From the NCBI GenBank assembly GCA_002391105.1, contig DGRT01000097.1, positions 1-5,011 of the forward strand: DNA of 5,011 nt, read 5' to 3'. The position numbers were made by a program, and so were the translations under genes. The notes under the pieces were generated by a model. The model made no database searches and was not told the DNA's origin. It saw only the letters and a program-made list of their open reading frames with translations. Shown here in pieces: positions 1 to 5,011 of this stretch (position 1 is the stretch's first letter; the number at the start of each line of letters is the position of its first letter). This DNA comes from Lachnospiraceae bacterium UBA4381 (lineage in GTDB: Bacteria; Bacillota; Clostridia; Lachnospirales; Lachnospiraceae).

Positions 1-732
1 AATTTTCAAAATAGGGAAAGCTTTCTGGCAAGTCATCCTATAAATGAAAAACACCAAGATAATGATATGAAAGATAGAACTTACTATCGCACGGATCTTG
101 CGATAATGGGCTCTGAAAATCTTCTGAGAGCACTTGTAGAAGAAGATGAGAAATATGTTGTACAAAACTGCGCCTGGAACAAGCTTTATAAAAGAAGCCT
201 TATAGAAGAGGGGGAGAAGCTAAGATTCCCGGAAGGTCATTATGAAGATATAGTTTATACTACAAAGCTTCTTGGAAGAGTAAAAACGGGAGTAGTTATT
301 TGTGATAAGCTGTATAACTATATAATAGACAGAAGCGGTAGTATCATGAATCAAGGAGTTAAGTGGGATATACTGACTCAGCAGATTCCGGCTTATAATA
401 AGCGTAATAAGGTACTTGTAGATGCAGGATATAACGAACTTGCATACATACATCAATATATGGTATATAAGAAACTATTGCTTTTATATACTCAGGTTAG
501 AAGATCAAAGGATTCTGAGAAGAAGGCTAAGCTGGATGCTCTTTATAATGTGATAGTAGGCGTAAAAGATAATTATGATAATATTTACAATTGCAGTATA
601 TCTGATCCTCATCAAGAACTGCGGATGAAATTATTTCTAAAAAACGTCATGCTTTATAACGCTTTTATGACAATAAATGATAAATATATAATTCCTGTAA
701 AGATCCGGATAAGAAAACTGATCAAAAGATGA
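1..732 (+). CDS. Family GT2 glycosyltransferase, C-terminal part (5' end outside window)
   Basis: The frame is open from base 1 with no stop, so the ATG at 67 is very probably internal (codon 23 of 243 visible) and the true start lies upstream. No clear ribosome binding site precedes 67. The visible part matches the second half of WcaA-like GT2 enzymes of capsule and exopolysaccharide clusters. It has a WNKLYKR block at visible residues 59-65, then FPEG, then an Glu-Asp pair at residues 82-83 (bases 244-249), the usual site of the catalytic base. An R-x-G-S-I-M block follows at residues 111-116. The nucleotide-sugar binding fold and DxD motif must be upstream. The last 12 residues (232-243) hold six Lys/Arg, suggesting membrane-surface attachment. 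It would transfer a sugar from an activated donor to a glycan precursor in the cytoplasm; donor and acceptor cannot be read from this. The next gene starts 51 bases after the stop. Confidence 0.85.
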   Translation, partial: NFQNRESFLASHPINEKHQDNDMKDRTYYRTDLAIMGSENLLRALVEEDEKYVVQNCAWNKLYKRSLIEEGEKLRFPEGHYEDIVYTTKLLGRVKTGVVICDKLYNYIIDRSGSIMNQGVKWDILTQQIPAYNKRNKVLVDAGYNELAYIHQYMVYKKLLLLYTQVRRSKDSEKKAKLDALYNVIVGVKDNYDNIYNCSISDPHQELRMKLFLKNVMLYNAFMTINDKYIIPVKIRIRKLIKR

Positions 733-772
733 CATATCAGTAATCTTGGCTAGCTTTTGGATGCAGGATAAA

Positions 773-777
773 AGAGG
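773..777 (+). promoter_or_regulatory. Ribosome binding site of the ABC transporter gene
   Basis: AGAGG lies 6 bases before the ATG at 784. This supports 784 as the start; the upstream ATG at 761 is in another frame. Confidence 0.75.
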
Positions 778-783
778 TATAAG

Positions 784-2613
784 ATGAATATAAGCAACAA
801 AGAAAAAGATACAGCTACAGAAAATCTAAGTTTGTTCCACAAACTTAGATACATATTTGACAGACGTCAGAAAAAACAATTTGTTCTACTTGGAGTCATG
901 ATCCTTATTGGTGGATTGTTTGAAACACTGGGTGTATCTATGATAGTACCAGTTGTTACAGCTATTATAGATCCTGATACACTTCATAAAGTTCTAGCAA
1001 AAGCCGGAGCTAAAATTCCATTTATAAATGGGGTATTGAGAACTTTTGGACTTGATTCAGATAAAAAGTTGATAATTTTTTTGCTTTTGTCTTTGATAAT
1101 AGTTTTTGTAGTCAAGAACATATATCTTCTTATTCTTTCTGCAAGGCAGAACGCCTTTGTTTCATATGGTAGAAATGAGATGATCAGCCGTGTAATGAGG
1201 GAATTTCTCAACAGACCATATGAATACTATCTTGGTGCTGATATTCCTACAGTGTTCAGAATTACAGATAGCGATATTCCTAACCTTTTTCACATGATCA
1301 TGGCGCTTCTTTCTTTGGCAACTGAGCTAGTAGTATCATCTTTTCTTGCTGTTGTACTGATATTTGTTAACTGGCAGATGACAGTGTTTATTGTTGCTAT
1401 CTTTCTGGTGCTTACTATATTTAATACAAGAATATTAAAACCTCGTATGGAAAGATACGGAGCAGACAATCAGAAAGTTCAGTCAAGAATTGCAAAATGG
1501 CGTCTTCAGGCTATCTATGGACTTAAAGATGTTAAAGTCCTTCATAGAGAAGACTTCTTTATAAGAAACTATTATGAAAGTGGACTTGACGGAGCAAGAC
1601 TTTCAAAGAATTATGCGATCTTTAATTCACTTCCCAGATACCTTATAGAGTCTATCTTTATGGTTGCAGTTCTCGGATTTATTACTATTTATATTATACT
1701 AGGCGGGGATGTTACGGTGCTTATCCCTCAGTTGACTGCATTTGGAGTAGCGGCATTCAGGATCATGCCAAGTGCTAACCGTATTAATACTTATATAGCA
1801 GAGCTTGCATATGAGCAGCCAAGTCTTAATTTTATATATGATAATCTTACAGAGTCTATGAAGGCTGATAGTGAGATGAGAGCTATAACAGAGAAGATTT
1901 CCGGACCTGCTCTCAAGCTTGAAAATGAGATAAGTCTTAAACATATTACCTTCCATTATCCTGATGCGGATAATAACATTTTCTCTGATGCAGATATGCT
2001 GATCCCTAAGGGGAAGTCTATCGGTATTATGGGATCATCAGGTGCCGGAAAGTCAACTATTGTTGATATTCTTTTAGGATTATTGCATGCTCAGACAGGT
2101 GAGATTCAATGTGATGGCAGGAACATCTTCAGCAATTATGAATCGTGGCTTTCTCAGATAGGCTATATCCCGCAGTCTATCTATCTTATAGATGAGAGCA
2201 TAAGAGAGAATATTGCCTTTGGTATTGATGCAGATCAGATAGATGAAAACAGGATTTGGGAAGTACTTAAGGAGGCTCAGCTTGATGAGTTTATAAAAAC
2301 TCTTCCGGAGGGGCTTGATACCAAGATCGGTGACAGAGGTGTAAGATTATCAGGAGGTCAGAGACAGCGTATTGGTATTGCCAGGGCTTTGTATCATAAT
2401 CCTGAGATACTGGTATTCGATGAAGCTACGTCTGCTCTTGATAATGAGACAGAGGCTGCTGTAATGGAGGCGGTTAACAGTTTCCATGGTAAGAAGACAA
2501 TGGTTATCATAGCACACAGACTTAATACTATAGAGAAGTGTGATATAATTTATGAAGTTCAGGGTGGGAAGATAGTACAGACTTCATTAGAAGGTCGTCA
2601 TATAATTCACTGA
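784..2613 (+). CDS. ABC exporter (membrane domain fused to ATPase), PglK-like lipid-linked oligosaccharide flippase type
   Basis: This is a complete 609-residue ABC half-transporter, expected to work as a homodimer in the cytoplasmic membrane. The membrane domain spans roughly residues 30-340, with six likely helices near 33-60, 95-118, 168-190, 195-215, 285-305 and 310-330. The long loop between helices 1 and 2 (about 63-93) is where PglK carries its external helix. The ATPase domain (about 377-609) has every key motif: Walker A GSSGAGKST at 417-425, Q-loop Gln464, signature LSGGQ at 522-526, Walker B ILVFDE at 542-547, D-loop SALD at 550-553 and switch His578. It should therefore be active. 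PglK of Campylobacter (about 564 residues) flips undecaprenyl-diphosphate oligosaccharides. Lying between glycosyltransferase genes, this protein probably exports a lipid-linked glycan too. A general lipid or peptide exporter of the MsbA type is the main alternative. The exporter class is certain; the substrate is inferred. Confidence 0.93.
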   Translation: MNISNKEKDTATENLSLFHKLRYIFDRRQKKQFVLLGVMILIGGLFETLGVSMIVPVVTAIIDPDTLHKVLAKAGAKIPFINGVLRTFGLDSDKKLIIFLLLSLIIVFVVKNIYLLILSARQNAFVSYGRNEMISRVMREFLNRPYEYYLGADIPTVFRITDSDIPNLFHMIMALLSLATELVVSSFLAVVLIFVNWQMTVFIVAIFLVLTIFNTRILKPRMERYGADNQKVQSRIAKWRLQAIYGLKDVKVLHREDFFIRNYYESGLDGARLSKNYAIFNSLPRYLIESIFMVAVLGFITIYIILGGDVTVLIPQLTAFGVAAFRIMPSANRINTYIAELAYEQPSLNFIYDNLTESMKADSEMRAITEKISGPALKLENEISLKHITFHYPDADNNIFSDADMLIPKGKSIGIMGSSGAGKSTIVDILLGLLHAQTGEIQCDGRNIFSNYESWLSQIGYIPQSIYLIDESIRENIAFGIDADQIDENRIWEVLKEAQLDEFIKTLPEGLDTKIGDRGVRLSGGQRQRIGIARALYHNPEILVFDEATSALDNETEAAVMEAVNSFHGKKTMVIIAHRLNTIEKCDIIYEVQGGKIVQTSLEGRHIIH

Positions 2614-2630
2614 AAACTTCAAATGGTATG

Positions 2631-2662
2631 ATAGGCAGAGGTAAGCAATTATTTCTGCCTAT
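2631..2662 (+). other. Intercistronic RNA hairpin with GCAA tetraloop
   Basis: Arms at 2631-2644 and 2649-2662 pair over 14 positions without a gap: nine perfect outer pairs (ATAGGCAGA with TCTGCCTAT), two G-U pairs, then three A-U pairs, closing a GCAA loop at 2645-2648. GCAA belongs to the stable GNRA tetraloop class. The G-U pairs become C-A mismatches on the other strand, so the fold favours + strand RNA. No run of T follows (the next bases are AATAAATG), so it is not a standard intrinsic terminator. It sits 17 bases after the ABC transporter stop and 15 bases before the GAGG of the next gene. An mRNA 3'-end stabiliser, a processing site or a translation-tuning element would all fit; none is shown. 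Confidence 0.7.
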
Positions 2663-2677
2663 AATAAATGTATTGTT

Positions 2678-2681
2678 GAGG
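2678..2681 (+). promoter_or_regulatory. Ribosome binding site of the GT17 gene
   Basis: GAGG lies 7 bases before the ATG at 2689. An ATG at 2682 overlaps this region but is in another frame, so 2689 is the supported start. Confidence 0.75.
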
Positions 2682-2688
2682 ATGATCG

Positions 2689-3639
2689 ATGGTTTACGAT
2701 TGTATACCTTTTTTTAATGAACTTGATATTTTAAAGTTAAGACTAAATATACTTAATCCTTATGTTGACCGTTTTATAATTGAAGAGGCAACAACTACTT
2801 TTTCAGGGCAGCCCAAGGAACTGTGTTTTGAGAAAAATAAGGAAATGTTTAAAGAATTCCTTCATAAGATTACGTATATAGTTGTTGATGAAAATCCGGT
2901 AGAAGCAACAACTTTTGAACGTGATATGTTTCAGAAAAATCATCTTATAGAAGGCCTTAAAGATGTCACAGATAAAGATATAATAATGCTTAGTGACTGC
3001 GATGAGATACCATCTCCTAAAGCGTTAAAATGGGTGTTTGATAATTTTGATCCTAATAAGATATATCATCTGGCTCAGGATAATTTTTATGCATTTTTTA
3101 ATATGATGGAGGTTTCAGGTACTCTTCTGGCAACAGAAGGAGAGTTTCCTGATATACCTGACAGAAAGCGTAAATGGCTGGGAACTAAGATAACAAGTAT
3201 AGATCAGATACCCAAGGAAGGTATAGTACGTCTAAGAGATCTAATAGCAACAACAGATCCAAGATCGGTACGAGTAGCGGATGGTGGCTGGCATTTTGGC
3301 TATATGGGTGGACATCATGAAACCAATGCTGCCAAGCGTATAGGCGTTAAAGTGAAGGCTGCAGCTCATCAGGAATATAATGATAGAGAGATACTGGCTG
3401 AGACTATGGATCAGCTTATACTTGGCAGAGATCTTCTGGGAAGAGAAGCTGAGTTTATAAGAGTTGAGATGGATGACAGATATCCTGAATATCTTCTCAA
3501 CCACCTAGAAGAATACAGTTTTCTGGTTATGCCAAAGATAACCTGGTTCAAAAAGGCATTGGCTAGATTGGATCTTACCGTTGGACGTTTCTTCCGAAAA
3601 GCATATCATCACATTATGAGAAAAATAAAAAGAAGCTGA
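2689..3639 (+). CDS. GT17-family glycosyltransferase (MGAT3-like, probable N-acetylglucosaminyltransferase)
   Basis: This is a complete 316-residue protein, of usual length for bacterial GT17 proteins. It opens directly with the family's typical N-terminus (VYDCIPFFNELD at residues 2-13, then IIEEATTTFSG at 30-40), which supports the chosen start. ERDMFQ at 77-82 fits the conserved E-R-x-x-F/x-Q block. LSDCDEIP at 101-108 carries the Asp-x-Asp (D103, D105) expected to bind metal and nucleotide sugar. GGWHFGYMGG at 199-208 is another family hallmark. There is no signal peptide or membrane helix, so it should act in the cytoplasm, perhaps on the membrane surface through a basic tail (300-316). 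In animals the family adds a bisecting GlcNAc, beta-1,4, to N-glycan mannose; the bacterial acceptor is unknown and database names copied from MGAT3 should not be read literally. Placement after a flippase-like exporter suggests building or decorating a lipid-linked glycan. Confidence 0.88.
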   Translation: MVYDCIPFFNELDILKLRLNILNPYVDRFIIEEATTTFSGQPKELCFEKNKEMFKEFLHKITYIVVDENPVEATTFERDMFQKNHLIEGLKDVTDKDIIMLSDCDEIPSPKALKWVFDNFDPNKIYHLAQDNFYAFFNMMEVSGTLLATEGEFPDIPDRKRKWLGTKITSIDQIPKEGIVRLRDLIATTDPRSVRVADGGWHFGYMGGHHETNAAKRIGVKVKAAAHQEYNDREILAETMDQLILGRDLLGREAEFIRVEMDDRYPEYLLNHLEEYSFLVMPKITWFKKALARLDLTVGRFFRKAYHHIMRKIKRS

Positions 3640-3659
3640 TACATAATAAAGTTATGTAT
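3639..3659 (+). repeat. Weak A+T-rich inverted repeat after the GT17 gene
   Basis: ATACATAA (3639-3646) and TTATGTAT (3652-3659) are perfect 8-base inverted arms around a 5-base spacer. The first base is the last base of the GT17 stop codon. Only one pair is G-C and no T-run follows, so termination is unlikely. It could be a minor mRNA structure or chance in A+T-rich DNA. Confidence 0.4.
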
Positions 3660-3688
3660 ATAAGCCGGTACTTATTACAGGTGCTGAC

Positions 3689-3695
3689 GAAAGGA
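3689..3695 (+). promoter_or_regulatory. Ribosome binding site of the membrane protein gene
   Basis: GAAAGGA lies 6 bases before the ATG at 3702. A second ATG at 3706 is in another frame and stops after two codons, so 3702 is the start. Confidence 0.75.
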
Positions 3696-3701
3696 TTGTA
3701 A

Positions 3702-5011
3702 ATGCATGTTTTAAATCTGGATGATAAATGGAGAAAAAAGCTTTTCATAGTTGAAGTAATAGCATGTTATCTGACTGTGCTTGCGTTCATGATGATGACA
3801 CCGCTTCTTGGAGATGACTTTAACTATTTTGCAGTAGTCAATAAAGCTGATAGTATATGGGATTTATTTATTCAGGAATATGATCAGTACATGAACTGGA
3901 CTGGTAGATCAGTTGCTCATATTATTCTCAGAATAGTTTTTTATTTTCATTCTGTGATGCTCTTTAACGTTATTTCTGCTGGCGTATTTACATTTATGAC
4001 GATATGCATCTATCTACACATAGATAGAAGAAGAAGTTATGATTACAGGATATATCTTCTTATAGTTCTTATGATATGGATTTTTGGTGCGTCTTTTGCT
4101 GAAACAGTACTGTTAAAGTATGCGTCATGTAATTATCTTATAACTACGGGAATCATATTGGGATTTCTGACCCTTTACAGATACTGGCTCATCAAGGGAA
4201 GCAATGGCGGAATTCTGAGATGTCTGGGAATGTTTTTGCTTGGAATTATTGCAGGCTGGTGTAGTGAGAATACATCCGGCGCAGCTATTCTGCTAATTCT
4301 AATTTACGCTATGATGATCATATATAACAGAAGACGTAAGTCAGCCTGCCCGGATGACGAGGCAAGTGTTGATAATACCTTATCTGTATCTATGTACGGC
4401 AGAACAATTATGCCATGGATGATTACCGGTTTTGCAGGCATGATCATCGGATTTGCGTTTATGATATCAGCACCGGGCAACTATGTAAGAGCATCATTTA
4501 TAGTTGAAGAGCATTCAGGTATAGTAGGAATGATAGCGAGGATTCAGAAGACAACACTTATCATAAGAGATAATTTTCTGATTATTATTGGAATGTATAT
4601 AGTAATCCTTATAGTTCTAAGAGTAATGGGCAAAACTTGGGAAGAGCTTCATAATATGCTATTGTACGGATTTCTATTCCTTGCAACATCATATAGTCTT
4701 ATTATGACAGCAGAGCCTCAGAGCAGAGCCTTTTTTGGAGCTGGTATTTTTCTTATCATAGCGATATGTCAGGGCTTTTCTGATATCAAAATTGACGGAA
4801 TAGAAGCCAAAGATCTTAACAGAACTTTCTATATATTAGGCTCATGCCTGATATCTCTTATGTTTGTTTATATGTTCTTTGAATATATTGACAGTGGTAC
4901 TGATCTTGGGCGAATATACCGTGAAGAATCAGAACGTGATACATATCTTAGCCAGAAAGCTCTGGATGGAGCAGAAGAAGTTACTGCTCCTATGTTAAGA
5001 CCTGACTTTGA
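3702..5011 (+). CDS. Polytopic membrane protein, DUF6056 / GT-C-like family, 3' end outside window
   Basis: The frame is open from the ATG at 3702 to the last base (436 codons plus two bases); the C-terminus lies beyond the window. The visible part has about ten or eleven hydrophobic segments, among them roughly 14-36, 84-106, 116-134, 145-164, 192-208, 236-256, 288-306 and 374-394. Right after the first helix comes GDDF (37-40), an acidic motif placed where GT-C glycosyltransferases keep catalytic acids. Other blocks resemble DUF6056 proteins: NWTGR at 65-69, GWCSENTSGA around 185-194, SAPGNYVR at 256-263, and EPQSRAFFG at 338-346. The family's role is not established by experiment that I know of. 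By fold type it may use a polyprenyl-phosphate sugar on the outer face of the membrane. Its position after a flippase-like exporter and glycosyltransferases fits surface glycan modification. Other GT-C-like or polymerase-like membrane proteins remain possible. Confidence 0.75.
   Translation, partial: MHVLNLDDKWRKKLFIVEVIACYLTVLAFMMMTPLLGDDFNYFAVVNKADSIWDLFIQEYDQYMNWTGRSVAHIILRIVFYFHSVMLFNVISAGVFTFMTICIYLHIDRRRSYDYRIYLLIVLMIWIFGASFAETVLLKYASCNYLITTGIILGFLTLYRYWLIKGSNGGILRCLGMFLLGIIAGWCSENTSGAAILLILIYAMMIIYNRRRKSACPDDEASVDNTLSVSMYGRTIMPWMITGFAGMIIGFAFMISAPGNYVRASFIVEEHSGIVGMIARIQKTTLIIRDNFLIIIGMYIVILIVLRVMGKTWEELHNMLLYGFLFLATSYSLIMTAEPQSRAFFGAGIFLIIAICQGFSDIKIDGIEAKDLNRTFYILGSCLISLMFVYMFFEYIDSGTDLGRIYREESERDTYLSQKALDGAEEVTAPMLRPDF

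Noticed and set aside
67..69. ATG as the start of the first gene
   Set aside because: The frame stays open to base 1, there is no good ribosome binding site before 67, and a protein starting here would lack the GT2 donor-binding half.
220..456. Minus-strand open frame of 78 codons inside the GT2 gene
   Set aside because: It lies wholly opposite a well-supported coding region and has no recognisable motif; the same holds for minus-strand frames at 984-1211, 1699-1956 and 3241-3504.
723..759. Inverted repeat CAAAAG (723-728) and CTTTTG (754-759) spanning the GT2 stop codon
   Set aside because: Six pairs around a 25-base loop make a weak structure that is expected by chance.
760..770. 11-base direct repeat GATGCAGGATA, also at 421-431
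   Set aside because: There are only two copies, one of them inside coding sequence, with no further similarity around them; chance is the simplest reading.
746..774. Possible promoter (TTGGCT, 17-base spacer, TAAAAG) before the ABC transporter gene
   Set aside because: Both boxes match the consensus at only four of six positions, and transcription would begin after the ribosome binding site at 773-777.
2544..2549. TATAAT with upstream TGTGA near the end of the ABC transporter gene (another TATAAT at 2601-2606)
   Set aside because: Neither has a recognisable -35 box at the right distance, and such hexamers are common by chance in A+T-rich coding sequence.
3660..3675. Short inverted repeat ATAAG / CTTAT before the membrane protein gene
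   Set aside because: It has five mostly A-T pairs and no U-tract, too weak to call a terminator or regulatory site.

Overview
The window looks like part of a cell-surface glycan gene cluster from a low-GC Gram-positive bacterium. The likeliest group is Lachnospiraceae (Butyrivibrio or Pseudobutyrivibrio type). This rests on the A+T-rich sequence, heavy use of ATA (Ile) and AGA (Arg) codons, good GAGG/AAAGG ribosome binding sites, and the kinds of genes present. The genus is a guess: there is no rRNA or other marker gene here.

Layout: four protein genes, all on the + strand, fill almost the whole window. (1) 1-732 is the C-terminal part of a family GT2 glycosyltransferase whose N-terminal half lies upstream. 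(2) 784-2613 is a complete 609-residue ABC half-transporter, with an exporter membrane domain fused to an ATPase; it most resembles the PglK type of lipid-linked oligosaccharide flippase. (3) 2689-3639 is a complete 316-residue glycosyltransferase of the GT17 type (the MGAT3-like family). (4) 3702-5011 is the first 436 residues of a polytopic membrane protein of the DUF6056 / GT-C-like kind, and it runs off the end.

The gaps between genes are 51, 75 and 62 bases. Each gene has its own ribosome binding site. I see no convincing promoter and no U-tract terminator, so the genes are probably co-transcribed. The second gap holds a strong 14-bp hairpin closed by a GCAA tetraloop, which folds well only in the + strand RNA. 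The third gap has a weaker A+T-rich hairpin that starts inside the GT17 stop codon.

Inferred teamwork: cytoplasmic GT2 and GT17 enzymes add sugars to a polyprenyl-linked or other lipid-linked acceptor, the ABC transporter flips the product across the membrane, and the multi-spanning GT-C-like protein may modify or transfer it on the outer face. The families are seen in the sequence; the pathway is inference. There are no RNA genes, mobile elements, CRISPR arrays or gene-free stretches longer than 75 bases.
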